From Candidatus Aminicenantota bacterium (lineage in GTDB: Bacteria; Acidobacteriota; Aminicenantia; Aminicenantales; Saccharicenantaceae), in the NCBI GenBank assembly GCA_026393975.1, contig JAPKZD010000020.1:1-56997 (forward strand): a DNA stretch of 56,997 nucleotides, written 5' to 3'. Made by a program: the position numbers and the translations under genes. Below are positions 8,271 through 17,035 of this stretch, one piece after another (positions within the stretch are counted from its first letter, which is position 1; every line of letters begins with the position of its first letter). The notes beneath the pieces were generated by a model. That model was not told the DNA's origin and made no database searches. It saw only the letters and a list, made by a program, of their open reading frames with translations.

Positions 8271-9272
8271 TCAGCTGACCTTGAGGACAGCGGCGCCGTT
8301 GACCTTGCCCGCCTTGAGCAAGCGCAGGACGTCGTTCGCCTTCTCCAGCCGGAATGTCTGGACAGTCGTCCGGACGGGGACTTCCGCGGCAATCCTCAGC
8401 AATTCCTCCCCGTCCTTCCGAGTGGCATTGGCGACACTGAGCATCTTCCGCTCGTGGTAGAGGTACTTGCCGTAATCCATCTCCGGGATGGGCGACATGT
8501 GGACGCCGGCCGAAGCCACCGTCCCTCCCCTATCCAGGACCCGAAGGGCATCGAGATAGATGCTTCCGACCGGGGCGAAAATGATCGCGTTCGTCAGTTT
8601 CGCGGGCGGTTCATCTTTTGCCGTCCCCGCCCAGTCCGCTCCGAGTTCTCTCGCCAGCGCCCTGTGCTCCGCACTCCTCGAGAAAACATAGACCCGCGCG
8701 CCCCGGTGTTTGGCAATCTGGATGGCGATATGCGCCGAGGCGCCAAAACCATAAAGCCCCAATATCCCACCGGGCTGGATCCCGCTGAGCTCGAGCGCCC
8801 GGTAGCCGACGATCCCGGCGCACATCAGCGGCGCGGCTTCCTCATCGCTGAACTTGCCCGGTATGGCGTAGGCGTATTTCTCGGGCAGGGCCATGTATTC
8901 GGCATATCCACCGTCGGCATGATATCCATTGAACAGGGCTTTTTCGCAGAGGTTTTCCCGGCCGCTCAGGCAGAACCGGCAGTCCCCGCAAACCCACCTG
9001 AGCCAGGCCGCGCCGACCCGATCGCCCACCCTGAACCTCACCGCCTTCTCCCCCACCCTCTCCACGACGCCAATCACTTCATGACCTGGGATCAAGGGCA
9101 GTTTCGCCTCCGGGAGTTCACCTTCGACCGCGTGCAGGTCCGTATGACAGACGCCGCAACAGCGCACTTTAATTAGAATGTCCTCCGGCCCGACCTTCGG
9201 CACGGGCACGTCCATCATGTCGAGAGGGTTCTCGGCCGCCGGCCGGAAGGCGCCGAGGACCATGGCCTTCAT
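8271..9272 (-). CDS. Zinc-dependent alcohol dehydrogenase (medium-chain, CAD2/AdhA-like)
   Basis: The 333-residue protein has the medium-chain dehydrogenase layout. Catalytic zinc ligands lie in CCGVCHTD and GHEVIG. A structural zinc lobe has four cysteines in CGDCRFCLSGRENLC. A Rossmann motif (LYGFGASA) near residue 175 binds NAD(P). It probably oxidises or reduces primary alcohols and aldehydes in the cytoplasm. The ATG overlaps the stop of the upstream nuclease gene (ATGA), so the two are translationally coupled. An in-frame open region extends upstream, but it only mirrors the nuclease gene and I do not use it. Confidence 0.9.
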   Translation of the reverse strand: MKAMVLGAFRPAAENPLDMMDVPVPKVGPEDILIKVRCCGVCHTDLHAVEGELPEAKLPLIPGHEVIGVVERVGEKAVRFRVGDRVGAAWLRWVCGDCRFCLSGRENLCEKALFNGYHADGGYAEYMALPEKYAYAIPGKFSDEEAAPLMCAGIVGYRALELSGIQPGGILGLYGFGASAHIAIQIAKHRGARVYVFSRSAEHRALARELGADWAGTAKDEPPAKLTNAIIFAPVGSIYLDALRVLDRGGTVASAGVHMSPIPEMDYGKYLYHERKMLSVANATRKDGEELLRIAAEVPVRTTVQTFRLEKANDVLRLLKAGKVNGAAVLKVS

Positions 9273-10594
9273 TGTCCCGCTGTTCCCTTCCCTTTTGCCA
9301 TCTTGCCCTTGATGCGGGCGATCCGTTTCTCGAAGTCCTTTTCCGCAACTGATGACTTGCTTTTGGACAGGGCCAAGCCCTCCGTCGCGACGCGGAGGGC
9401 CTCTCCGTAGTCCTTGGCCGTATGCTCGAAGTACATGGAGAGCTCGCGGAAGCAATCGACCTCGTCGCCCGCGGCCATCTGCTGCCAGAAGGCCAGCGCT
9501 TTTTCCCAGTCCTTGTTCTTCTTGAAATGGTGGGAGAGTTTCTTCCGGGCATGGTGGGACACTTCGGCCGTGAGGCCTCGCCCCCCGGCCAAGGCCTTCT
9601 CGAAGAGGGCCGCCGAGGTCGTGGTATCGCCAGCCCTCTCGAAGAGCCGGGCCACCCCGTAGAGGTCCATGGCGTCGGCCTCTCCCCCCACCGCGGCCTC
9701 GCGGTTCCTTTCGACGAGGACGGCCCCGGCCACGACGACCCCCAGGAGCGAAAGCAGGTCCTCCTGGTTGTGGTAGAGGATGGGGTCGATGAGCGAAAAA
9801 TCGCCGCTTCGGATGTACTGGAAATAACGGAGCGGAATCTCCGCCCCCGGGATGTCCTCGGACCGCTCGGCCTGGACGATCTGTTGGGCCAGGTTGAAGA
9901 GCCGGCAACTGTCATATTTGTGCTTCCACAGGCTCCTGGCCGAGAAGAGAAAGTCGAGGTGAGGCAGTCCCCGGAGCGGGCAGGGCGTCCGGTGCATGGC
10001 GAACCTCGTTTCGACGAGCGGCATATCGAAGGCCTTGCCGTTGTAGGTGACGATGGACTTGAAATCCATATCGCGGATGAACTGGGTGAGCTCGCGGACG
10101 AGGCGGTCCTCCTCGGCCATCTCGCTCAGGAAGAACTGGGTCACCTTGAAGCGCTCGTCGCGGTAGTAGCCCAAGCCGACGAGGAACGGAACCGTGCCCG
10201 TCCCGCCGGCGAGGCCCGTCGTCTCGAGGTCGAGGAAGACGGCCGACGAAAGGTCGAGACCCTCGAACTCCCGGTCGCGGCTGAGGAAGCCGAGGATATT
10301 GCCCGGGATCTGAAGGCCCATCGAGATGGGGATCTGGCCGTAGCAGGTGCCGAGCATGTAGGAGTTCTCGAAGATCTGGACCGGTTCGCGGCGCTTCTTT
10401 TCGATGGGCCGCGGCTCATGCCCGCCGGCCAGGCCCTGTCCTTTGTCGGTCAGGGTGATCAGGCGCTCGAGTTTTTGCTTGACCGTCAGGCCGGCGTCCA
10501 CGTCGATCGTCTCCCACGTCGTCTGGATTTTCTGGGCGCGGTTCCGGGCTTCCCGCTCGCGCCTCAACTGCTTGAGCTTGTCCTCGAGATCCAT
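9269..10594 (-). CDS. Ribonuclease H-like (YprB-type) DEDD exonuclease with TPR tail
   Basis: The 441-residue protein has a central DEDD nuclease fold: the Exo I motif FLDLETTG near residue 140, Exo II in VTYNGKAFDMPL, and Exo III in YHNQED. The C-terminal 140 residues form TPR-like helical repeats (DLYGVARLFERAGD, FKKNKDWEKALAFW). Proteins with this architecture match the B. subtilis YprB family and likely act as 3'-5' nucleases on DNA or RNA; the substrate is unknown. I place the start at MDLEDK, preceded by GAGGA, because the longer in-frame extension crosses the promoter. It is coupled to the dehydrogenase downstream, although their functions look unrelated. Confidence 0.85.
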   Translation of the reverse strand: MDLEDKLKQLRREREARNRAQKIQTTWETIDVDAGLTVKQKLERLITLTDKGQGLAGGHEPRPIEKKRREPVQIFENSYMLGTCYGQIPISMGLQIPGNILGFLSRDREFEGLDLSSAVFLDLETTGLAGGTGTVPFLVGLGYYRDERFKVTQFFLSEMAEEDRLVRELTQFIRDMDFKSIVTYNGKAFDMPLVETRFAMHRTPCPLRGLPHLDFLFSARSLWKHKYDSCRLFNLAQQIVQAERSEDIPGAEIPLRYFQYIRSGDFSLIDPILYHNQEDLLSLLGVVVAGAVLVERNREAAVGGEADAMDLYGVARLFERAGDTTTSAALFEKALAGGRGLTAEVSHHARKKLSHHFKKNKDWEKALAFWQQMAAGDEVDCFRELSMYFEHTAKDYGEALRVATEGLALSKSKSSVAEKDFEKRIARIKGKMAKGKGTAGQ

Positions 10595-10631
10595 TTGTCC
10601 TCTTCGCGGCCGGTCGTGATCGTCGGCTAAT

Positions 10632-10660
10632 ATATTAGGCCAAACGGAGGCGCTTGGCAA
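10632..10660 (-). promoter_or_regulatory. Promoter of the YprB-like nuclease
   Basis: The minus strand reads TTGCCA (10660-10655), a 17-bp spacer and TAATAT (10637-10632). It is divergent from the rhamnulokinase promoter; the two -35 boxes are 12 bp apart. Confidence 0.55.
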
Positions 10661-10672
10661 AAAATTCAGGGC

Positions 10673-10701
10673 TTGAAAACGGCCGCCGTTCAGAATATAT
10701 A
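10673..10701 (+). promoter_or_regulatory. Promoter of the rhamnose operon
   Basis: TTGAAA (10673-10678), a 17-bp spacer and TATATA (10696-10701) lie 20 bp before the rhamnulokinase ATG. No obvious RhaS-like direct-repeat operator is seen. Confidence 0.55.
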
Positions 10702-10720
10702 AGGAACGCGAGCCTAGAGA

Positions 10721-12208
10721 ATGACGCGAACAACGAACCCGGCCCATTTTCTGGCCTTCGATTTGGGGGCCGAAAGCGGCCGGGCCGTCCTCGGCACGCT
10801 CGACGGCCGCCGGCTCTCCGTCCACGAGGTCCGCCGCTTCCCCAACACGCCGCTGTCTCTCTCCGGACACATCCACTGGAACGTCTACGCCCTTTTCGAC
10901 GAGATGAAAACGGCCATGCGGGACGGGGCGGCCGCCATGGGCGCCAGGCCGGAAAGCGTCGGCGTCGATACCTGGGGGGTCGACTTCGGGTTGCTGGCCC
11001 GGGACGGGAATCTTCTCGGCCTGCCTTTCTGCTACCGCGACCACAGGAACATCGGGGCCATGGAGGATTATTTCAAGCTCGTGCCACGCTCGGCCCTCTA
11101 CGAGGCAACCGGCATCCAGTTCATGCCTTTCAACACCCTTTTCCAGATCTACGCCATGGTCCGCGAGAGGTCACCCTTGCTCGATGCCGCCGCCGACCTC
11201 CTGTTCATGCCGGACCTCTTCAATTACCTGCTCACCGGCCAAAAAACGGCCGAGTTCACCATCGCCACGACCTCTCAGATCATGGACCCCAAGACCAAGG
11301 CCTGGATCCCCGGCCTCTTCCAGGCGATGGGGCTGTCGAAGAAGATCCTCCAAAATATCATCGAGCCGGGGACGGTCCTCGGGCCGCTCACCGAAGAGGT
11401 TGCCCGGGAAACCGGGTTTTTCGGGGTCCCCGTCGTCGCTACGGCCGGCCACGACACGGCGGCGGCCGTCGCGGCAGTCCCGGCCGAGGGCCGCAACTGG
11501 GCTTACATTTCGTCGGGAACCTGGTCCCTCGTCGGCGTCGAAGAGAACGCGCCGGTCATCTCCGCAAAATCGCAGGAATCGAACTTCACCAACGAGGGCG
11601 GCGTCGGCGGGACCATCCGCTTCCTCAAGAACGTCGCCGGCCTCTGGCTCGTCCAGGGCTGCCGTAAAGCCTGGGCCAAGGACGGCCTGCTTTCCTACGA
11701 GGAGCTCGTCATGGCGGCGGCCAACGCACCGGGCTTTGCCGCCTTCATCGATCCCGACAACCCGGACTTCCTCAACCCGCCGGACATGCCCGAAGCCTTA
11801 ACCGACTTCTGCCGCAGGACGGGCCAGAAAGCGCCTGAATCGAGGGCGGCCATGGTCCGCTCTCTTTTCGAAAGCCTGGCCCTAAAATATCGCTGCGTCA
11901 TCGACCAGCTCCGCCTCGTCCTCGGCCACCCCATCGAAAGAATCCACATCATCGGCGGCGGCTCGCGGAACGAGCTCCTTTGTCAGTTCACGGCAGACGC
12001 TACGGGCCTCCCCGTCATCGCCGGCCCGGCCGAGGCGACGGCCGTCGGCAACATTCTCGTTCAGGCCATGGCCATGGGACGCGTTTCTTCTCCCGCGGAA
12101 ATAAGGGCCATCATCCGCGAATCCTTCGAGCTTCGGACCTACGAGCCGGAGGACACGGCGGCCTGGGACGCGGCGTATGTTCGCTTCCGCGAAATCCTCA
12201 AAACTTGA
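10721..12208 (+). CDS. rhaB: Rhamnulokinase
   Basis: The 495-residue FGGY-family kinase phosphorylates L-rhamnulose at C1. The N-terminal phosphate loop is FDLGAESGRAVLGTLDG, followed by VGVDTWGVDFGLL, the ATP-site segment ISSGTWSLVGVE, and the C-terminal IIGGGSRNELLCQF and TAVGN motifs. Length and order match RhaB. It is followed at 53 bases by rhamnose isomerase and shares its promoter. No rhamnulose-1-phosphate aldolase is in the window, so the last step must lie elsewhere. Confidence 0.93.
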   Translation: MTRTTNPAHFLAFDLGAESGRAVLGTLDGRRLSVHEVRRFPNTPLSLSGHIHWNVYALFDEMKTAMRDGAAAMGARPESVGVDTWGVDFGLLARDGNLLGLPFCYRDHRNIGAMEDYFKLVPRSALYEATGIQFMPFNTLFQIYAMVRERSPLLDAAADLLFMPDLFNYLLTGQKTAEFTIATTSQIMDPKTKAWIPGLFQAMGLSKKILQNIIEPGTVLGPLTEEVARETGFFGVPVVATAGHDTAAAVAAVPAEGRNWAYISSGTWSLVGVEENAPVISAKSQESNFTNEGGVGGTIRFLKNVAGLWLVQGCRKAWAKDGLLSYEELVMAAANAPGFAAFIDPDNPDFLNPPDMPEALTDFCRRTGQKAPESRAAMVRSLFESLALKYRCVIDQLRLVLGHPIERIHIIGGGSRNELLCQFTADATGLPVIAGPAEATAVGNILVQAMAMGRVSSPAEIRAIIRESFELRTYEPEDTAAWDAAYVRFREILKT

Positions 12209-12261
12209 CAGGCCATGGGACTGAGACTATAAACATGACGTTTCTTCGTGGAGGGTTGAGA

Positions 12262-13527
12262 ATGGATTCGACGACTATCGAAAAGACGTATGCGTCGGCG
12301 CGGGATCGGTACGCCCAATTGGGCGTCGACACGGATAAAGCCCTGACCCGCCTTCAGGCGATCTCCATTTCGCTCCACTGCTGGCAAGGCGACGACGTCG
12401 GCGGCTTCGAGAAAAACGCCGAAGGGCTGGCCGGGAGCGGCCTGCAGGTCACAGGCGCCTACCCGGGCAAGGCCCGCACCATCGACGAGCTCAGGGCCGA
12501 CATGGCCCAGGCTTTCGCCCTCCTCCCCGGCCGCCACCGGGTCAATCTCCATGCCATGTACGGTGAATTCGGCGGGAAAACCGTCGACCGCAACGAGATC
12601 GAGCCCGAGCACTTCCGCGGCTGGGAGGAATGGGCCCGCCGCCTCAACCTGAAAACCGACTTCAACGCCACGTGCTTCGCCCATCCCAAGGCCGTCTCCG
12701 GACTTACCCTCAGCAGTAAGGAGAACGGCATCCGCAAGTTCTGGGTGGACCACGTCAAGTGCTGCCGGAAGATCGCCGCCTCCATCGGCCGCGAGCAGCA
12801 AACTCCCTGTCTCCACAACCTCTGGATCCCCGACGGGTCGAAGGACGTCCCGACCGACCGCTGGGGGGCCCGGGCCATGCTCCTCAAATCTCTCGACGAG
12901 ATCTTCGAGGTCGAGTACAGCCCACAGCAGATGAAGGATTCCCTCGAAAGCAAGCTCTTCGGCCTCGGCAGCGAGTCGTTCGTCGTCGGCTCGCACGAAT
13001 TCTACATGGGCTACGCCTTCACCCGGGGGAAGATCATCTGCCTCGACCTCGGCCACTTCCACCCGACCGAATCCGTGGCCGACAAGATCTCGGCGATCCT
13101 CCCCTTCTCCGGCGAAATCCTGCTCCACGTCAGCCGCGGCGTCCGCTGGGACAGCGACCATGTCGTCATCCTCAACGACGAGGTCCGCGAGCTGGCCGCC
13201 GAAATCGTCCGCAGCCGGGCTCTCGACCGGATCCACATCGCCCTCGATTACTTCGACGCCAGCTTCAACCGCGTCGGGGCCTGGGTCCTGGGGGCCCGTT
13301 CCCTGCTCAAGGGGCTCCTCATCGCCCTGCTCGAACCCCAGGAGAAGGTCAAGGAACTCGACGCCGGACTCAAAACCCTCGCCCGCCTCTCCCTTCTCGA
13401 GGAGCTCAAGTCCCTGCCGTTCGGCGCAATCTGGGACTACCATTGCCTCCGGGCCGGCGTCCCGCCGGCCGACGAGTGGCTCCGAGAGGTCGAGGCCTAC
13501 GAGCGTCGGGTCCTCAGCAAGCGCTGA
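12262..13527 (+). CDS. rhaA: L-rhamnose isomerase
   Basis: The 421-residue protein interconverts L-rhamnose and L-rhamnulose, the step before the kinase. The family signature IALDYFDASFNRVGAW and the early SISLHCWQGDDVGGF are clear, as are conserved His and Asp residues around HEFYMGYAFTRGKIICLDLGH that bind the metal. The length equals the usual 415-425 residues. GGAGGG lies 6 bases before the chosen ATG; an earlier in-frame ATG at about 12235 lacks a ribosome site. Confidence 0.93.
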   Translation: MDSTTIEKTYASARDRYAQLGVDTDKALTRLQAISISLHCWQGDDVGGFEKNAEGLAGSGLQVTGAYPGKARTIDELRADMAQAFALLPGRHRVNLHAMYGEFGGKTVDRNEIEPEHFRGWEEWARRLNLKTDFNATCFAHPKAVSGLTLSSKENGIRKFWVDHVKCCRKIAASIGREQQTPCLHNLWIPDGSKDVPTDRWGARAMLLKSLDEIFEVEYSPQQMKDSLESKLFGLGSESFVVGSHEFYMGYAFTRGKIICLDLGHFHPTESVADKISAILPFSGEILLHVSRGVRWDSDHVVILNDEVRELAAEIVRSRALDRIHIALDYFDASFNRVGAWVLGARSLLKGLLIALLEPQEKVKELDAGLKTLARLSLLEELKSLPFGAIWDYHCLRAGVPPADEWLREVEAYERRVLSKR

Positions 13528-13591
13528 CGGACCCAGCCCGCCTGACTCGATCGGCCGCCGAGAAGGCGGGTCCGACGGCAGGAGTTTTTTG

Positions 13592-13619
13592 TTGACGAAC
13601 GCTCGGATTTGTTTAAACT
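13592..13619 (+). promoter_or_regulatory. Promoter of the HEAT / HD-GYP / rhamnosidase unit
   Basis: TTGACG (13592-13597), a 16-bp spacer and TAAACT (13614-13619) lie 37 bp before the HEAT gene, which has the ribosome site AGGAGG. A T6 run just upstream (13585-13590) follows imperfect GC-rich inverted repeats, so rhaA transcription may partly end here. Confidence 0.45.
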
Positions 13620-13656
13620 GAGGGCTTAGAGGGTTTCTCGTAGGAGGAAAACGACC

Positions 13657-15528
13657 ATGCCCCCCGTCGATGGCGTCCAGTCGGCCCGCCCCACGGCAGG
13701 CGCCGTGGTCGACACGGCCCGCGTCGAAAAGGCCCGGGACCTCCTGCATTACCTGGGCAACACCGTCTCGGCCATGAAGATCTTCCCCTCCGAGCACGCC
13801 ACGGTCAAGAACTTCGTCGACCTGCTTACCCAGAAGTTCACGGATTTCCTGGCCGCCGACCAGAAGCTGCAAGTCGGCATCGAGGAATACTCCTTTACTT
13901 ACGGGGGCAAGCCCGTTTATTCCGATGAACTGACCATCAAGAGCCTGCCCTTTTTCTTTTTCAGGGACGGCCTTCAGATCCTCTTCTTCTACCAGGGGTT
14001 GGACCGGCAGGAGATCCTGGAATTCCTCGAACTGATCACGGCGGAGGCCCAGAAGCCGGCCGAGGATAGCGACATCGTCGCCGCCCTCTGGGAGCGCGAC
14101 TTCCCGAATATCCAGTACTACGCCCCGGACGAGTTCCTCGAGAACCGCATCCTGGAAGAGAGGAGCGACTCCCAGGCACGCCAGGAACTGCCCGAACTGC
14201 CCGAGGACTTCGCCCACGAGACGATCGAAGTCCGGATCGATTCTTCGAAATTTTCCCAGGGCAAGATCGAGCTGACATCTGAAGACCAGGAAGAGGTCCA
14301 GAAAGGCCAGGTCCGGGCTGAACAGGAGGACGTCCCGGACGGGACCACGGCGGCCGCAGAGGGCGCCGCCCCGGAGACGCCCGCCGAGAAAGACGCCGGG
14401 GGGAAAAGCCCCGCGGCAACCATGGACCCGACACTGACCGAAGACGAGCTCCATTCCCTGGAAACCATGGTCCGCGTCAACCGGACGATCTCCCCCGAAG
14501 AGGAGTACATCAACCTGATGCTGGAGATCATCTTCCTCGAGGAAAACATGGCCAACTGCCAGGCCAGCCTCGACACCCTCCTGGAATACCATTTCGACCA
14601 GCTCCTGCGCGGCAATTTTCACGTGGCCATGCTCATCATCCATAAAACCCACGAACTCGGGCAACACTTGGACGAGGCTCCCGAGAAAGTCGCGCTCCTC
14701 AAATCATTCCGCAAACGGATGGTCAGCCCCAAAACCGTCGAGGCGGTCCAGGCCCTTCTGGCCAAGAAAAAGGCCATGGACTGGGAGTCCCTGCTGGGCT
14801 TCTTCGGACTGCTCGGGCCCCCGGCCCTCAGCCTCGCGGCGGACCTCTTCGACATCGTCCCCAGCGGCGAAGCCAGGCACAAGATCCTCGGCTTCATCGC
14901 CGACGCCGGGACCCCCAACCCGGGACTCCTGCCGAGCCTGGCCGACAACGCCAGGCCCGACCTGGCCCGCGAGATCATCGGCATCTTGTCCCGGATCCCC
15001 GAGAACCGGGGCATCCCCCACCTCTCGGCCTTCCTGAGCTTCCAGAACAAGGAGGTCAAGATCGAAGCCATCCACGCCCTGGGCCGGACCCAAGGCGAGA
15101 TGGCCAACAGGATCCTTCTCGGCTTCCTGAAGGACCCGGACGAGGAGGTCCGGATCCAGGCGGCCATGAAGCTCAATCCTACTGAGGCGGGCTCACGCAT
15201 CCAACAGCTCTTGCGCGAGGCTTCGGCGCGCGAGTTCCAGGAAAAAAGCCTCAAGGAAAAAGAGGCTATCCTGTCATTCCTGGGCCGGACCCGGTCCCTC
15301 GAGGCGCTCGAATTCCTGCGCCGGACGCTCGAACGGGCCCCCCTGTTCACCTCGAAGCGGGTTCTGGAGATGCGCCTGGCCGCCGTCGTCGGACTCGAAA
15401 ACATGGGGACCGAGGAGGCACTGGGCGTCCTGCAGAAGGGGGCGATCGGACGGACGAAAAAAGTCAGGGAGGCCTGCACGGCGGCGCTCGTCCGCTTGCC
15501 GCCGGCGGGCGGGGCGAAAAAAGAGTAG
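13657..15528 (+). CDS. HEAT-repeat protein with an N-terminal domain shared with the adjacent HD-GYP protein
   Basis: The 623-residue cytoplasmic protein has no signal peptide. Residues about 20-135 form an alpha/beta domain with the pattern FTYGGKPVYSDELTIKSLPFFFFRDGLQILFFYQGLDRQEILEF. An acidic, low-complexity linker rich in Glu and Ala follows (about 195-255). Residues about 265-615 form helical HEAT-like repeats (IEAIHALGRTQGEMANRILLGFLKDPDEEVRIQAAMKL). HEAT arrays usually mediate protein binding. The gene ends 9 bases before the HD-GYP gene, whose N-terminal domain resembles this one, so the two products probably act together. No enzymatic motif is seen. Confidence 0.75.
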   Translation: MPPVDGVQSARPTAGAVVDTARVEKARDLLHYLGNTVSAMKIFPSEHATVKNFVDLLTQKFTDFLAADQKLQVGIEEYSFTYGGKPVYSDELTIKSLPFFFFRDGLQILFFYQGLDRQEILEFLELITAEAQKPAEDSDIVAALWERDFPNIQYYAPDEFLENRILEERSDSQARQELPELPEDFAHETIEVRIDSSKFSQGKIELTSEDQEEVQKGQVRAEQEDVPDGTTAAAEGAAPETPAEKDAGGKSPAATMDPTLTEDELHSLETMVRVNRTISPEEEYINLMLEIIFLEENMANCQASLDTLLEYHFDQLLRGNFHVAMLIIHKTHELGQHLDEAPEKVALLKSFRKRMVSPKTVEAVQALLAKKKAMDWESLLGFFGLLGPPALSLAADLFDIVPSGEARHKILGFIADAGTPNPGLLPSLADNARPDLAREIIGILSRIPENRGIPHLSAFLSFQNKEVKIEAIHALGRTQGEMANRILLGFLKDPDEEVRIQAAMKLNPTEAGSRIQQLLREASAREFQEKSLKEKEAILSFLGRTRSLEALEFLRRTLERAPLFTSKRVLEMRLAAVVGLENMGTEEALGVLQKGAIGRTKKVREACTAALVRLPPAGGAKKE

Positions 15529-15537
15529 GGGACGCGG

Positions 15538-17016
15538 ATGGACGAGAAAGACATCACGATACCGGCGTCCGGAGGGCGGACCGCCCCGCCGCGGGGGACC
15601 GAGTCCAAGGCCTTCCAGAAAACCGGCGTCGACCTCCTCATCCGCTTCCACATCGTCGACAAGATCGCCAAGATTTACGACACCAAGAACAACGCCTTCC
15701 AGGAGCAGGGTCAGCTCCTGTTTGGGTCCCTGGCGGCCATGCTGAAGGAAAAAGACGAGGCGTCCTTCCGCGTCCGTCACGGCACCCTGCTCCTCAACGG
15801 CGTGCGCCTGAAGTTCGGCGTGGGGACCTACGGCATTTTCAAGTCCGTCCTGGAGGAGCTCCGGACGCGGGATGTCGAGGCCCTCACATTCCTTCCCGGA
15901 CTCGGCCTGGACGAGCTCTGCCGCTTCATGTCCCTCTTCGCCAAGCGGGACAAGAAAGGCGAAGCCGTCTACGCTCAGCTCGTGGCCGACCTCGACGCCG
16001 CGGGGGTGGAGCACGTCGAGCTCGAGAAGATCTCGGCCGAGGAGATCGCCCAGGGACTCCACAAGAACACGGCTCGGATGTTCTTCCTCAGCATCGTCCA
16101 TCTCAAGGAGTCGTTCGCCCGGGACCAGAGGAAGGAACCCATCAAGATCAACACGACCCGCCGGCTCATGCAGTCGATCTACAACCACATCGTCGAGGAC
16201 GAGGGCTTCGTCCACGGCCTGACGAACATCAAGAACCACGACGAGTACACGCTCAACCATTCAGTCAACGTCTGCTTGCTGGCTACCTCCCTGGGCCGCA
16301 GGCTCGGGCTGAGCCGGTCCGAGATCGTCGACCTGGGCATGGCCGCCTTTTTCCACGACCTCGGCAAAACCGATACCCCGCTCAACATCTTGAACAAACC
16401 GGGCAGGCTGACCGACGCGGAGAGGGTGGTCATGGAACAGCACCCCTTCCACGGCGCCGAGAAGCTCGTCCTGCTCAAGGAGTTCCGTCACCTCCCCCTC
16501 CGGGCCATCCACGTCGCCCTGGAGCATCACATCAAGGAGGACCTCTCCGGCTATCCGCGCTACTTCAAAAAGGACGACATCAACCTCTTCAGCAAGATCG
16601 TCAAGGTCGTCGACGTCTTCGACGCCATCACCACGAAGCGGGTCTACCGGACGACGGACTTCACGAGGGCCGAAGCCATGAGCCTCATGCTCGAGCAGAG
16701 CGGCACAGAGTTCAACCCGGTCATCCTCAAGGCCTTCGTCAACATGATGGGTGTCTTCCCCATCGGTTCGCTCGTCGCCCTGACCTCGGGCGAGGTCGGC
16801 ATCGTCCATGACATCAACCCGGACCCCAAGCTCCTCCTCCGCCCGTCCGTCAAGCTCATCACCGACGCCGAAGGCAACAAAGTCGACGGCGAGATCGTGG
16901 ACCTGGCCGAGCGCGTCCCGGAAACAGGCCGCTTCCGCAGGACGATCGCCGCTCCCCTCGACCCGTCCAAGTACGGGGTCGAGGTCGCCGACTACTTCCT
17001 GGCCCAGGCCCAATAA
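15538..17016 (+). CDS. HD-GYP domain phosphodiesterase-like signalling protein
   Basis: The 492-residue protein has an N-terminal alpha/beta domain (about 20-140) like that of the upstream HEAT protein. An HD-GYP domain follows (about 235-410) with FFHDLGK (H273, D274), HPFHGAEKL, H330-H331 and G338-Y339-P340, then VVDVFDAITTKRVYR. A C-terminal beta-rich segment follows. HD-GYP enzymes hydrolyse cyclic di-GMP. The usual HHExxDGSGYP motif is altered here: the Glu after the two histidines is Ile and the DGS is DLS. The metal-binding His pair and GYP are intact, so activity is possible but unproven. It precedes the rhamnosidase by 19 bases. Confidence 0.85.
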   Translation: MDEKDITIPASGGRTAPPRGTESKAFQKTGVDLLIRFHIVDKIAKIYDTKNNAFQEQGQLLFGSLAAMLKEKDEASFRVRHGTLLLNGVRLKFGVGTYGIFKSVLEELRTRDVEALTFLPGLGLDELCRFMSLFAKRDKKGEAVYAQLVADLDAAGVEHVELEKISAEEIAQGLHKNTARMFFLSIVHLKESFARDQRKEPIKINTTRRLMQSIYNHIVEDEGFVHGLTNIKNHDEYTLNHSVNVCLLATSLGRRLGLSRSEIVDLGMAAFFHDLGKTDTPLNILNKPGRLTDAERVVMEQHPFHGAEKLVLLKEFRHLPLRAIHVALEHHIKEDLSGYPRYFKKDDINLFSKIVKVVDVFDAITTKRVYRTTDFTRAEAMSLMLEQSGTEFNPVILKAFVNMMGVFPIGSLVALTSGEVGIVHDINPDPKLLLRPSVKLITDAEGNKVDGEIVDLAERVPETGRFRRTIAAPLDPSKYGVEVADYFLAQAQ

Positions 17017-17035
17017 CGACTTGATGGGAGGTTCT

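Noticed and set aside
8271-9908. Dehydrogenase extended upstream to 545 residues
   Set aside because: The extension is low-complexity Gly/Arg/Pro sequence antiphase to the nuclease gene; the ATG at 9272 gives the normal family length.
13537-13590. Rho-independent terminator after rhaA
   Set aside because: A 7-bp stem (13537-13543 with 13564-13570) exists, but the T6 run is 14 bases beyond it, so the geometry is poor.
12139-14667. An 842-residue minus-strand open frame across rhaA and the HEAT gene
   Set aside because: Same reason: antisense shadow of two well-supported genes.
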